A stretch of DNA of 64,000 nucleotides from Acanthosepion esculentum (GCA_964036315.1 OZ038485.1:94672951-94736950); one strand, 5' to 3'. Positions 36,829 to 49,223 are shown, counted from the stretch's first letter. Notes: generated from the letters alone by a model not told the origin. Numbers and translations: made by a program.

Positions 36829-37001
36829 TGATGCAAAAAGATATGTCTACATAGTACCTATTAATATACAGTATATTGTAAAAGTCTGGAAAATTCAACA
36901 ACAAAAAAGTTAGAAAAATTAAGATTTTTTTTTCAATTTTAATGGGCAAATACAACCAAAATACTTGTGGATGTAGTTATAAAATTACATTACTTTTGGA
37001 A
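36829..37001. repeat. ~173-bp duplicated segment, copy 2
   Basis: Near-identical direct repeat of 35641-35819, about 1.19 kb away. No coding signal and no clear terminal repeats. Confidence 0.92.
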
Positions 37002-37202
37002 TATAGCAATAATAACTACCTTCTACACTTACACAACTTTGAGAAAAAAGATTTTCATGAGCCAGTGTGAAATTATTTTCTAACCAATGATTTGTATTCA
37101 AAAAGTTCAAATCTCTATATGAAATTAGATTTTGAATACCTTTTGGATATAAAAATAGAAGTTTCTCATGGTTCAATACAATCTCGGAGGCCAGTTTGAT
37201 CT

Positions 37203-37205
37203 ACA

Positions 37206-37231
<26 letters not shown>
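37203..37231. repeat. (GT)n microsatellite
   Basis: About 13 GT units; a second (GT)n lies at 37686-37704. Confidence 0.95.
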
Positions 37232-37238
<7 letters not shown>

Positions 37239-38300
37239 ACACATGCACACACAATGGAAAAGAGACAGCCAGTAGCTGCAAACTAAAGCCTTGTTCACAC
37301 ACACAATAGAAGGGATTAACCAGCTGCCTACTAAGGCTTTGTCTACAAGCTCACAAAGACGTTGGGATGACTGTAAGTAAGTCTGTCCACACATCTCACT
37401 TCACCCTAAGAACATTTAATTACTTGATAAAACAAACTTCACTGCAAGGAAAATTGAACATTTTATTGCAATTGTATATTTCTGAAAAGAATATATAAAT
37501 GCTATTTCAACTGACATTCTGCTACTTTTCCTTCAGAAAATAACGATTTTTATGTCCCATTTAAAAGATGAGCTGCTGTTAAATGTTTGGAATCCCAACA
37601 CACCTGATAGCAACACAAAACCTGAGTAGACAAATCCCAACATATTCAAAGTCAAAAAACAACACAAGACCTACAAGTATATATATGTGTGTGTGTGTGT
37701 GTGTATCAAACTCTTGGAATGGCCACCAAGTATTTTTTTCTCGGGGTCATGTCTTTAGAACTTCAAATTTTATTTTATTTTCATGGCTAATCATTATCTA
37801 TCCTCCTTATCTTCACTCCCTAACACCTCCAATTTCATTCATATCACACACTGCATTCATCATTACCATTTTAACAGTAAGTCTTGTATTGAGTGAATAC
37901 TAGCATAAAAAATATATTACTGATATCTATGCCTGCTCTTCCAATCATATAATGTAAAAATGGTATGTTAATTTTTCGATTTTCTTATTTCCCCATCACT
38001 GGTCACTGTTACTTAAACTTTTAATAGAGAATGTGGCTTCCTCCTCCTCCTCCTCCACACATGATCAGCCATGGTTGATTTTAATGTTTCTTCACCAATT
38101 GCAGCTTTCCAATATTCATCAAAAGAAACAAAACAAAGAAATTATTCTGAATGAACAATATACAATGAATCTAACACCTCATCTTTAAAAAAAAAGATGC
38201 ATGAAAAAATTAGTTTTATTAAAAAAAAAAAAAGAACGAACATTCTAAATTTAAAATAGATGAAGGAAAAAAAACCTCCAAAAGAAGATTCTAAAAGTAT
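37232..38300. other. non-coding stretch, no gene seen
   Basis: Two partly similar segments (AAGCCTTGTTCACACACACA and AAGGCTTTGTCTACAAGCTC near 37285-37350) and a (CTC)n at 38041-38055. Nothing recognisable as protein coding. Confidence 0.5.
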
Positions 38301-38379
38301 TAGGTTGGTGCAAAAATAATGTCATTTTTTGACATTCAATTTCATGTGAGAAAACGACATTATTTTTGCACCAACCTAA
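38301..38379. mobile_element. 79-bp Hsmar1/MADE1-like palindromic MITE
   Basis: Ends TTAGGTTGGTGCAAAAATAA and its exact reverse complement, with an AATGTC(A/G)TTTT continuation, flanked by TA duplications (38299-38300, 38380-38381). The terminal sequence and the roughly 80-bp size match what I know of mariner Hsmar1-type ends and the MADE1 MITE. Confidence 0.92.
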
Positions 38380-38654
38380 TAACATTGATAATGAATCCAA
38401 CACAACATCTTGCGTTTTAAATGTGTAGCCACAGTATCTGATAAGCTATGGTTTACCCAGATGTAATAGAGTACCAGAACTTGTATATAACCTGACCTCC
38501 ATATTACTGCATTATTAAATGTAAATGGGGCGGGGCGGGGGTATATGCTATTAAATGCAGTACCTATCTACACCAAGCAGATGACTAGAAATAAATAAAC
38601 TACAATGATCTTGATATATAGGATGTCATTTGAATAAAAATTAGGAAATATGTT

Positions 38655-38840
38655 CTACTCCAACAGCTTCTCCCGGTGAACCACTACTTTGTGAAACCAG
38701 CTCCCAAGAGGATGCTTTCTCGATCACTACAATCTTAACCTCTTCAAGACTAGGGTAAACTGTTATCTTTCCCTACATATCTTCATAAACTGTACCTCTT
38801 ACAGGGTAACCCTCTACCATGAGTGGCACTTGTATAGGTG
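38655..38840 (+). mobile_element. jockey-like LINE 3' end (13176 subfamily)
   Basis: CCACTACTTTGTGAAACCAG, CGATCACTACAATCTTAA, a GACTAGGGTAAACTGTTATC block and ATGAGTGGCACTTGTATAGG are in the same order as 13895-14055. Confidence 0.75.
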
Positions 38841-38844
38841 AACA

Positions 38845-39006
38845 TCAGAGAGAGGGAAAGAAAAGAGAGAGGGAAAGAAAAGAGAGAGGGAAAGAAAAGA
38901 GAGAGGGAAAGAAAGAGAGAGAGAAAGAAAGAGAGAGAGAAAGAAAGAGAGAGAAAAAGAGAGAGAGAGAAAAAGAGAGAGAGAGAAAAAGAGAGAGAGA
39001 GAAAAA
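38845..39006. repeat. GA-rich tandem arrays
   Basis: About four AGAGAGAGGGAAAGAAA units, then AGAGAGAGAGAAAGAA and AGAGAGAGAGAAAA units. The array starts exactly at the LINE 3' end, so it probably grew from its tail. Pure purine from 38847 to 39008. Confidence 0.93.
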
Positions 39007-39214
39007 GAAACACTAAATGAATTCATCAAAAAATTTGTTTTTTTCTTTTTGAGAAGTATTTTCTGTTAAAGAGAAGATGTCTTCCTTCTCTACTTCAATC
39101 TGCCATAGAGAGAGAGAGAGGGAAAAGAAAAGAAAAGAACATGCACTCCAAGCAATGACACAGCCAGCAAGCAGCTGAACTTGGACAAAGTTATTTCTGA
39201 TACTCATGAAACTA

Positions 39215-39390
39215 TCTTTTATGATCCGCGTCCTTCCAGGATGTGGGCGATCATGTCCCTCCAGAGCACCTCAACCTCTATGGCACTAAGTAATTTTTTA
39301 CCTTTTACTAACCCTGTCTCTGTTCTGCTGTCCATTCACACAAAATTGTTACATACATTATTTAAGATTTCTCCCTGGAATTAACCACAT
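39215..39390 (-). mobile_element. RTE-like LINE 3' end, third copy
   Basis: The complement encodes W-DMIAHILEGR-like sequence (39230-39265), and the GTCCATTCACACAAAATTGTT region aligns with the 34.4-kb copy. Confidence 0.6.
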
Positions 39391-40442
39391 TGAATTGAAT
39401 TTCTTTAGTTTTTACACTCACTTTCACACACAGAGGAATTACATTTTTTTTCAGCAAACTGTAGTGAAGAAAGAATGAAATGATTGATTGGTTTTATTAA
39501 TTTATTTGTATTTTTCCTGATAATTAATGTGTGCATATATTATATTAGTATAAGACCACATACAAATAAATAAAAAATACAATAAAATAACTTGCATTCT
39601 TATTGCAAATCCTTTTTCCCAGTATCCGTTAAACATGACATCACATCAGAATAGTCAAAACCTCCAAAATACCATTATGTAAACAAAGGAATTCTGCCTA
39701 CTACACAAACATCTGATTGTTTCTTGATAATGACTGTGATGTTCAAAAGTAATTAAACAAAACAAAACAATAACTAAATATGTACCCCAGACAGTTTATC
39801 CAAAACTTCAAGTACAATACTCAACAACTTATGCAAAGGTTGAAAAAATATAAAAATTAAACGGACCTTGTCAGTAATTTTTATTATTTTTTTTTTTTAC
39901 ACAGAGAGAGAGAGAGAGAAATTGAACTAACCTGATATGTGTATAAAATGCCTCATGTTAAAATATCTTAATTTTGCACATAACACTGATAAATACATGA
40001 GTATATTGCAACTCCAATTTTCTCACTCCAGAAAACATGGGTGAGTCTATAAAAAAAAAAGTCGAAACAAAATAATTACACACATACGTACACACCCATA
40101 CATACACCTCCACCTGATTATCTAAAGTAGGTATTATGTTTCCTGCCACCCACTTATAAATTAATGGGTTCTTTATCTTGACAAATAACCAGAGATATTT
40201 AAATGCTAGTCACTGACCAACATGTAACAAATTTATGCTCCTAAACACAACGCACCAATTGATTGCCGTCTCCGACAACATTTTCATAGAGAAAAAGTCA
40301 ATTGAAAAACAAAGCCCTTTCAAAGTTGCCAAAACTGAATTTGGGGCAAATTACCCAGAGAAGAGAGACAGCTGAGAAATCAGAAAGTTTTTTTTAAAAA
40401 ATGGGGGGTTATGGTCCCAACTTTTTAAAAAATGTGTGTGTG

Positions 40443-40476
<34 letters not shown>

Positions 40477-41639
40477 CTATAAAAATTGGGGCATATGATC
40501 CCAACAGAGTTTTAAATTATTGACAATTGGAAAATGTTCATGAAGGTATGTGGTATCAAAAATATATCCGATTTTGCAATTTGCTGTTCAGCAAATCCAA
40601 AGCGAAAAAATGAGTTGCAGGTGTGTGTATGCTTAAATAATGAAATCTTTTTTCCAAAGCTGGTGTTGCTTGTGGCTAAAAGAAAGAAATTATATACACA
40701 CACACACACACACACACGATGGTGTGGCAAAAATACCTCCCAGAAATACTTCCCACACAATGATGTAAGCTCGATGAAAACATCATTGCCACTAATTTCT
40801 TACCATTATGTTGGAGGTATTTCTGCTGCACTATATATATATATTAGATTGTGACTATATGTTACAATCAAATTTCATCAGCACTGACTAAATTAAATTT
40901 TATAAAGCATTTTCATTCTACATTGTTCCAATATGTATATAGGAATATAGTTACAAATACAGGGTCTATATGACTGTAAATGACAAACTATATTTCAATA
41001 AATAGAAATGCTATACAAGGTTAGGGTAGGGTGGTTTCACAACATGCCAGCCCTTGTTAAATTATTTCATATTGGATTTTTGTATGAGGTCCTCAATCAG
41101 GATTGAACTTAATACAAAAACATAATGGTCAACTAAACTAGCCTCGTTAACCATAACCAAACCAAGATGCCTAAATGCTATACACATTCAGGATCAGGGG
41201 CCAAAATAAACAGAAATGTGACAATAGTGTCTTTTTTTCTTTCTTTAATGTAAAATTGCCCTATTTTTAATTTCAATAATACTCTGTTTTTTGTAAATAT
41301 AAAAATTAATTCTACTTCATAAGGTATGTACGCATGAAAAACCAGACTGTAAGGTAGGATAGTTGTTTATAAACACTGAAAGGCATGAATTCACAGATCA
41401 GCAGTCTGTCCTATCAAGAGATATCTTGGCAAAAACATCTTTTTGCTGACACAATAGTTAACAAATAGGAGAATGGGTGAGTACTTACATGAAGCACTCT
41501 CATAATTACCTTCCAAAGAGTAGTATCAGTAAGTAGCTCTAGCACCCATTATCAACCTTGACAGAGCAAAGTTTTTCTTTGAACAAATGGTCAGACAAAG
41601 AAAAAAAACTATTTCTTCATTCTTTACTTCAGCTAAGAG
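39391..41639. other. non-coding stretch, no gene seen
   Basis: Contains GA repeats (39903-39919) and a GT/TA/GT microsatellite (40433-40477). A repeat-like pair of AAATACCTCC/GGAGGTATTT inverted segments lies at 40732 and 40814. Open frames are not recognisable. Confidence 0.5.
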
Positions 41640-42245
41640 AGGATGAAAAATCTGATACTGAAATCCAAACACACATTGGGGTAGCAAAAGATGCCTTCCA
41701 AACGTTAAACACAGTACTAAGAAACAGGAAAATGTAGGAGTGATAGTAAACTTCCAAAACAACTCCTCTTTGGCCAGTTTCTAAGAAGCAGGTCAGTTGG
41801 AAGGCAACTTTTACATTTCAAAGACAAACTCAAAGACAATCTGAAGCAATACAGCATCTCCTTTTCTTCTTGGGAAAACAAAGTGTCAGAGTGAAGGAGC
41901 TGGCACCTATCCTGCTTCTCATCTATACAAAGGTTCGAGCGAGGCCAATTTGAACATTGGGATCAACTTCATGTAAATATTAAAGATATTTGGCAGCACA
42001 CTGCTACTCTCAATGATAGCATAACCTGCCACCACGACTTTGCCGCATGCAGTAAAGCAAGCATTGCCATCCCCCTCATAGAAACATGTGACAATTGATC
42101 CTCAACCACATGTCCCATCTGTCTAAATGTTTGTAAAACAACCTGCAGACCTTGAGGGGCAAATTTATGTCCACAGAAGTTGAGCACCTCTTTTACTGAG
42201 CCCTCATTTGTCGTTTGTGACAAGAGAGTTCACTATATCTGCAGC
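41640..42245 (+). mobile_element. RTE-like LINE 3' region with zinc-finger remnant
   Basis: Plus-strand traces: EIQTHIGVAKDAFQTLNTVL then RNRKM (an IGMAKSAF-type box), FGQFLRSRSVGRQLLHFKDK then LKDNLKQYSISFSSWE (the basic RFKDKLKDNLK block), and decayed Cys/His motifs TCHHDFAACSKAS and TCPICLNVC. An apparent minus-strand frame at 41969-42223 is a shadow. Confidence 0.8.
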
Positions 42246-43380
42246 AGTTGATTTGAAAAAGATCAGTAGTTTGAAAAACGCAATTGATAAATTGAATAGA
42301 CAGACTGCTTACCCCTTTTTAATAAAACTTATTTTTAGAAGAGCAACTGCTGCCTAATTAGACCACATTTAAAAGATACTAGAATCTTTGGAAACACACT
42401 GATGCGTGTTGAAATCTTCAGAATATTTAATATTGTTGAAGTTATTGCTAACATTCTTGAGATTTACAAATTACATTTCGTTCAATTTCAAAATCCAGTC
42501 AATGAAATTTGATCAAGCTGATTTGTTTGGAAAAATACATTGACAAAAACCCAACTTCACAGTTTAATAATTTCTTTAATTTAATAGGACTTCATGGTAA
42601 ACAATATTTTGTAAGAAAATTTTCATTTTCCTTTTTAGCAGCAAAGAATAAATTCTTAAGGTTTCTTACTCTTGAGCATGCAACATATTTATTGTACTAA
42701 GCTACACATCCTAGTAAAACCAACTGAACTTTATACCTTACCTGTTTATGCTTACACCCAAAATTTGGTTTCAATCAATGTGTGGTTATTTTCAAGGGTG
42801 TAAAGATGGACTAACAAAAGTCACAGAATTTTATATATAGACATTGATATTATCCAGTCATTATTTCTCTATTTCATTTGAGAGATTTTAAGACTGCAGA
42901 CATTTTTACAGCAGATAAATGCCGAAATTCATCGACTTGCTGATTAATTCCAGCAAAATCACATGGAAATATTCAATTTCAGCTAATTTGATCTTTCATT
43001 TGTAGACGTGAGTATAAGTTAAGAGAAAAATAAAGAATGATTTGATTAAAGAAAGTATTAAAACCAGACAGAACATAATCAATTTTATAACCTTTACATC
43101 TGATGGATTTTACATTCACATCTTAATGGCTTTATTGTCTTGGTTTGGTTTGGTTTGGTTAACGGCATATCAACTCCTTATGGGTCATTTAATGCTGAAA
43201 TTTTATTTTCTTGTGAGCTGTGTTTTTTTGTTTTTTTTTTAAATGTATAGCTGGTAATTCCCCCGCCTTCCCTCCAATAATGTATTCCTGGTAAATTTTT
43301 TATTTTTTTTTTGTTTTTTTATGAAAATGTATTGCTGGTAGTTTTTTCTAATGTATTTTTATATTTTCCTGTTTTAACCT
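42246..43380. other. non-coding stretch, no gene seen
   Basis: AT-rich; a (GGTTT)4 run at 43141-43160 and T-rich tracts near 43220-43320. No recognisable domain. Confidence 0.5.
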
Positions 43381-43549
43381 CAGCTAGGACAGGGTGGTAG
43401 CACCTGTTAGGGTCCCGTTACCTGGAAACAATAGCAATTAAGAGGTGGTTCGATGTGCCTAAAAACCTCCTAATCAGAGGACTTGCTGCCAGATCATGTC
43501 CAGGATGAGCCTGACTTGGGGTGAAATGATTAAAAAAAAAAAAAAAAAA
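43381..43549 (+). mobile_element. SINE copy 3 with LINE-like 3' tail
   Basis: CAATTAAGAGGTGGTTCGAT and CCTCCTAATCAGAGGACTTG mark the family of 26-195. The 3' end, TTGGGGTGAAATGATTAAAA, is nearly the same as the jockey-like LINE terminus (GGTGAAATGATTATAAAA at 10732-10750). Ends in poly(A). Confidence 0.78.
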
Positions 43550-44407
43550 TTAACAGGAGGTAATGTACCACATTACTTGAGAACTTCCAACAGCAGCAGC
43601 AACTAAAATGTGTAACTCTAAGAGAAAATAATGACATAATCAAGATACTGATATTCCACATGATCTCAAACAAAAGGCAAGGAAGGAAAAGAGCAATAAC
43701 AATTTGTGGACTATTTTCCTGATAAATTGTTTTAAGAGAAAGATTTTATAAATTACAATGAACAGTAGTACTATCTACTCAAGCCAATGAATGTTTCCTT
43801 ATAAAGAAACAGCTAATATTACCAATAGTTTAACCACTAAACCGACTCAGCTTTCCTTAATACTTCTACAAGTTATTACGCGAGAGATATAATGGATTAA
43901 TTGTGTGTCTATTTGGTGGGTGACATGATTGTGTATTTCCCACTAGAACTCGTGGTCAATGACCAGTTAAGAGCCAGGATTCTAATTTTCAAAGCAAGCA
44001 ATCCCCTTTCTATATGATTCAAAGATTGGTGCAAGACAATCTTCCTATCCCCCCTACCATATTTAGGGCTAGACTAAACATATGTAGGAGCTAGGCAGAG
44101 ATTCAGAATAATAATAAAAAAAAATCTGGGGTCACAATCTCAAGGGTCATAAAGAAGCCTTGCAAGTTCAGAGTCAAAAATCTGTATCCAAAATTCACAA
44201 CAAACTACCTTCTTCACTCAAAGTACTAAGATTCACATTTATCCAAAGTAGCATTCTTTTATTGGTATAAGAAAGGTTCTGAATGGTCGAGACTGGTAGG
44301 GAAACAAACTATTACCATATTTCAAGACCTCTTCAGATAGCAGAAATTCTTTTTTCGAGGTAAGGCCATTAGCTCCTTTGTCCCTGCAATATATCAGGAT
44401 ACTTGGG

Positions 44408-44545
44408 CACCTCGAGACAGTGTAATGGTTAGCAAGATTGTCTTGCTAAATCAGTTACGACTGAATAGTGAGTTCGATCCCCACTGGGTGCCCCATACTT
44501 TCGGCCTTGTGCCACATCTAAGCTATGCTTAGAAAATCACTATAT
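44408..44545 (+). mobile_element. tRNA-derived SINE (class II tRNA-like head)
   Basis: GGGCACC at the 5' end pairs with GGTGCCC at 44489-44495. An A-box-like AGTGTAATGGTTAGCAAG and a B-box GAGTTCGATCCCC lie between, with a long variable region. The anticodon-loop position reads TTGCTAA, suggesting tRNA-Ser(GCT) ancestry. The tail GCCTTGTGCCACATCTAAGC is shared with the minus copy at 50905-51056. Confidence 0.8.
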
Positions 44546-44734
44546 CACGATACTTACCATAGAATATCTGGCAAGCTAATCTCTCAGCCTCTTTATTAGG
44601 ATAGGGAGTTAGATACTACACTATTGTAACATTGTGCCACACAACCTAAGCTTAGGAAATATCTAGAATCGGTTAAATGACTCCCATTTTTCACAAAGAC
44701 ATACCAAGCACAAATACAAGAGCAGATTCAGTGG

Positions 44735-45242
44735 AAATGTATGTATGTATGTATGTTGCCGGCTCCTTCCAAGGAATTCACCGCGTCTGGAACGAAGGCC
44801 GACCAAGCACAGTGATCCGTCGCCAATGCTGAAACGAGCGACAGCCATTCCCGATTCCAACGGCGGCGAATTCTTGAAACGGAGTAACAAGGGAGTTTGA
44901 ACTTCACACGCGGTCCCCACACCTCGCGTGCTATCCCAGTGGAGGGAGGAATATGCTCTTACTTGCCGCAGAATTTCCACAGACGAAGAGGCAGGAGTAA
45001 CCAAGAGGCCGCCGGATGCCGGTGCAGACGCCGAATGGTTTTGAATTCAGAGTTGACCTTCTCCTAGATTAGTTGCCATCCAAGGCTATAGAACCCAGTC
45101 TGTCCTGCTATTTACCCATAGTTGGAGGGAGAAGAAGAGGATTCACACCTTTCCCAAGGGTGTTAGCACGTAAGTGAATGTAACGGTTTCGACCTCGGCT
45201 CTCCGATTCCTCAATCCGAGCCGTTATCCATTACTCCACAGT
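44735..45242 (-). mobile_element. long SINE (~500 bp) with GC-rich 3' body
   Basis: The minus strand starts with a head (GGATAACGGCTCGGATTG, B-box-like GAGGTCGAAACC), then the shared body CCCTTGGGAAAGGTGTGAAT and TAGCAGGACAGACTGGGTTC. A further 300 bp of unusually GC-rich sequence (CGCCGCCGTTGGAATCGGGA, GTGAATTCCTTGGAAGGAGC) ends in (ACAT)n. An open frame of 113 codons lies in the GC-rich part (44663-45004), but a repeat origin is more likely than a host gene. Confidence 0.78.
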
Positions 45243-45464
45243 GGAAATGGGTGAGCCATAAGTGAGAAGTATTAAAAGAACAAGATGAATTATCTCGAGA
45301 GATGGACAACAAAATCAGAAAGGGTTCCTTTTGAAATTCCTTGACAGTTACCCAAATTGGCAGACACCTTTAAGGCTGGAGGACCCAAAAGCTGATAATA
45401 ACAGGGATGAGGACATTAGTCTGGATGTAAATAAATAAATAATATTAATAGGGGTTTAAAGTTT

Positions 45465-45615
45465 TTTTTGTCTTTTTTAATCAATTCATGCCAAGCAAGG
45501 AGATAATAACACTAAGACACAAAGGTCTACTAGGAGTGAAAGACAAGGAACCAGACACCCAATCCTAAACAGGAAAGAAGGGATAAACCTCTACACCTGT
45601 TCAGATAAAAATTCC
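45465..45615 (-). mobile_element. jockey-like LINE 3' tail
   Basis: AATCAATTCATGCCAAGCAA and CACTAAGACACAAAGGTC, then AATCCTAAACAGGAAAGAAG are the same as at 12395-12525. Confidence 0.65.
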
Positions 45616-48600
45616 CAGTGCCATTCTTTTGAGACTGGCTGGGAAATCTTCAATACCAAATGTTTTTTTTTGTTTTGTTTTTTTTAATTTATAAATAAAA
45701 GCTTATAAAATTGAAAATCTGGAATTACATGAAAAAATTTTTTTTTGGAGGGGGGGGGTATTTAAAAGGTCACCTGCCAAAAGATGCAGTAAATATTCAA
45801 AAAAAAAAAAAAAAAAAAAAAAAGGGGGGAAAAAAAAGAAAAAAAAATCTTTATTCTAGTTTTTATTTCAGAATATGCTAAGCAGATTTTATGAAATACG
45901 TATCAAAAAATTCTTTTTTTTTTTTAAATTATCAATTTATCGCCGAGTGTTTCTTTTATATTTGTTTTCTAAGTAGCTGAAAAGACTTTATTAATACTGG
46001 CAAAAATTAAGAACATTTGTCTTTACTTTTCTTTTCTTTTTTTAAAGGGTCCTGTGGTGAAGGCAACCATAGTTGTCTACCCTTGAACTAATTTATTATA
46101 AAAAGTGGTGGTCGAACCTCACAGAGGTGGAGTGAACAAATTGCTTTGAATAAATTTGAAAGAAAACAAACATTTAAGCTTCATTACAAACTTAAAGGTT
46201 TTTCTGTTTTCTTTACAGCTCCTGTATTACCAAAATGTCCAGCTTCCAATAAAAAAAATAAGCATGTACCCACATACACTTTCTCACTCCCTTCTCAATG
46301 AATCAGTTATTTTAATTCTATGCTGGGAGACCCAGGCAGAGATTTAGCCCCCAAGTCTCCAAGTCTTCTATTTCACAGTAGAGATCCTAGTTTGCCTCTA
46401 ACATAAGTCACCAGTCATATATAGGTTAACTGGATACTATTTTAAGGGAAAGACGTTTTAAAAATTTCAACCAACATTAAATATTTGGTTAATGAATACA
46501 GAATGTTTCCTGTATGGAAACGGTAAATTACTCTCATCAGGAATATGATTTGCACAATATCAAACAATTACAATGAATAAAAGAACTTTTACTGTTTAGC
46601 TTTCCTCAGGTGATATATGATTTTATATTACAGTTTAATATCTTTAAAATTTATCTCCACTTTTGATTATGAGTGAATTCCTTTACCGGAAGTCAAAATT
46701 GAGAACAATATTTCAATGCTTATTGTTACCTAAGTAATGTCCAAGTTCACATTTAAAATACAGATTGAACCTTTATATTATATGAAGTCTTATTAATATA
46801 TTATACATTACGTATTATTAAAGGTGTCACACATTTAATAGTTCAATTCTTTCATTCTCCTGAAGGATAAGATTTTACATGTAGCACAAGTTCAAATTAT
46901 CAAAACCATAAACATCTAACATTAAGTTTAACAATGACTTCAATATTTAATAACAAAAGTTGTAAAGAAATTATAATCCGACAACATCTCAAGTATAGGA
47001 TAAATCATATGGTAATATTACCATAAGTAGTTTTGTTTAAAAGCTGTCCTTGTGAAATGTTCAATAATACTTTTTAGACATTTGTGTGGGTTTCCAAGAT
47101 CATATACTTTTTATTCCTTTTTTTTTTTCCCACCAAGAGATCAAATCATTTATTAATGTCATCATTTATTTTAATATTTTATCTATTTTCAGATGTATAT
47201 GAACAACTTTTCTTCTGCAAGAAAGATTTCAAAAAAGGGAAATTTTTATGCAGTTAGGGATAGCAGCATTAAAAAGTATATTAAACAATAATAAATAACA
47301 TTAAAAATTATATTCCAAATATAGCAATAATGTTCGACAGATATCGAAATATTTAAAGGTAAAACATATAGGGGGAAAAAAATCAATCAATAAAAACTAC
47401 AAATTTCATGAGCCTGTAAAATAATCTTCCGTCAATCCAAAATGGATCTGAATAAAAAAAAAAAATTAAAAAAAAAAAAAAATTGAGTCAGAATTTGGAT
47501 TTTTATTTAAGAAACAAAAATGCAAAAGATTTCATAATTGATATTTTTGAATTTTTCCCTTTTTTTCAATTGAACCAACTGCCATGTTCAAAAAATTTGT
47601 TTTAATTAAACTGCAAAGAAAATTTTTAAAATTAAGGAATGAGACTTTTTTTTTTAACTTCTAAAATAGAATATACATTTATTATATATTTATATCCATT
47701 TTTCTGCTATTTTTTTTTTAATAAAAAGAACTTTATTTTAAATACAAGAACAGGTTTACATTTTTTTTTAAATTTCAATATATAAAATATGAGAAAGAAA
47801 AATATTTTTCATTAACATTTTCAAAACAATTACATCTTCAGATAAACCATAAAGCAATTTTAAATGCACAATGATATCTATAGTGGTCATCAAGTGAAAA
47901 AAAAACTCATTTTCATTTATCATTGTCAAATATATTGCATTAAAGACAGTATCTTTGTTGTTACTTGCAAATCTGTGAACTAGAGAAAGACATTTTTTTG
48001 TCTACACTCACATTTCATAGGATTAATTAAATGGATTAAAAGAATTCTTTTTATATATTAGACATCAAAAGAATTTTAAGATGACAATTTCTTTCACTTT
48101 CAAAGAATGTACGCATTTCGATGGAAGAAATTCCCCCACCCCTACCCTACATAACTGCCACAATGTTGTCCCATTGGTCAGAGACAGCAATAAAAGAGAG
48201 AGTAATTATGCCCCTTACTGTAATAAAATCAAATAGTTAAGCATTCAAAGCAAACATGGCTAGCCTGGTAGTTTAGGTTGCAGCACAACCAAAGTGCAGG
48301 CAACCACTTTTCAGGAACTGATGGAGAGAGAATTATTAAGAGAGAAAAACAGAAATACATTTATAGAGCTATTTGTTGGGGTACACAGCAAATGAAGCAA
48401 TCTGTAAATTGAAGCAAGTTATGGATAGTGGGGATTTGATAAAAATATGCACATCTTTGTTTTTATGTAATTGCAGCAAAAACAACAAGAGAAATTTATC
48501 AAAATCTTTGGCATATTATTTTCCTAAAATGTTTTCAAAATATTTGCCAGCATTAATAGATTCTTAAAAGCAATAAAAACCAAATATTATGAAGAAAAAA

Positions 48601-49140
48601 ACAAAAAACAAAAAAAAAAAAACGAAAGTCAGAATAAATTTAATCTAAGCAAATACCCACACATCAAGTCAGTCAAAATATCAAGTTCTGCTCCAAACAC
48701 TCACACACAAAAGTGGTTATGTAATCATAAACACTTTAGCTGACAAACAACACTGGGAAGTACACTTCGAACACTTATAAGTGATTATTATTTTTAGTAC
48801 AAGTTTACTTGTGCTGCCAAAAGAAAAAAAGAAAAGAAAAAAAAAAAAGACATCAATATTTAAGTTTTTCATATTTTATGAGTGAATTGCAATTACAAAA
48901 TTATGCATTTATCAGTAAGCTACAAAATAAAACCAACTGACAACTTGCCAAAAGAACTAACGTCTTAATCAAGTGAAAATCTCAAATCAGGACAGGAAAT
49001 ATGAAAAAGTCCTAAACACCTATCTACTCAGTAAAGTGCCCAATGCCAAAAAAACCTAGACGGAGCAAAAAAATGCTTGACAACATTAATTATTATCAAA
49101 TGATAGCCTGAGTTGCCACCCGAATTTCACACACACAACT
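45616..49140. other. long AT-rich stretch, no gene seen
   Basis: Many poly(A)/poly(T) runs (45800-45823, 47454-47482, 48604-48622). 46400-47300 shows nothing repetitive by eye and might be older unique intron or intergenic DNA. No splice-flanked coding segment was recognised. Confidence 0.5.
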
Positions 49141-49146
49141 CCAGAT

Positions 49147-49147
49147 G

Positions 49148-49222
<75 letters not shown>
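49147..49222. repeat. (GT)n(AT)n(AC)n self-complementary microsatellite
   Basis: GTGTGTGTGTGTGTG, about 45 bp of TA, then CACACACACACACAC: the whole tract is one palindrome. Confidence 0.95.

Positions 49223-49223
<1 letters not shown>

Noticed and set aside
41484..41523. Possible minus-strand exon next to a GTAAGT-like donor (CAT|GTAAGTACT)
   Set aside because: No acceptor-flanked reading frame with DHHC N-terminal features (DPG, membrane segments) could be read.
43141..43160. (GGTTT)n as telomere-like repeat
   Set aside because: Only about four units; animal telomere repeat is normally TTAGGG, and the surroundings are ordinary.
44408..44496. Functional tRNA-Ser gene
   Set aside because: The acceptor stem pairs, but the arms are irregular and the same 3' body follows in a second copy at 50905, so it is a SINE.
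44663..45004. Host gene in the GC-rich block
   Set aside because: The frame runs through a SINE body into an (ACAT)n tail, and there is no splice or start context.
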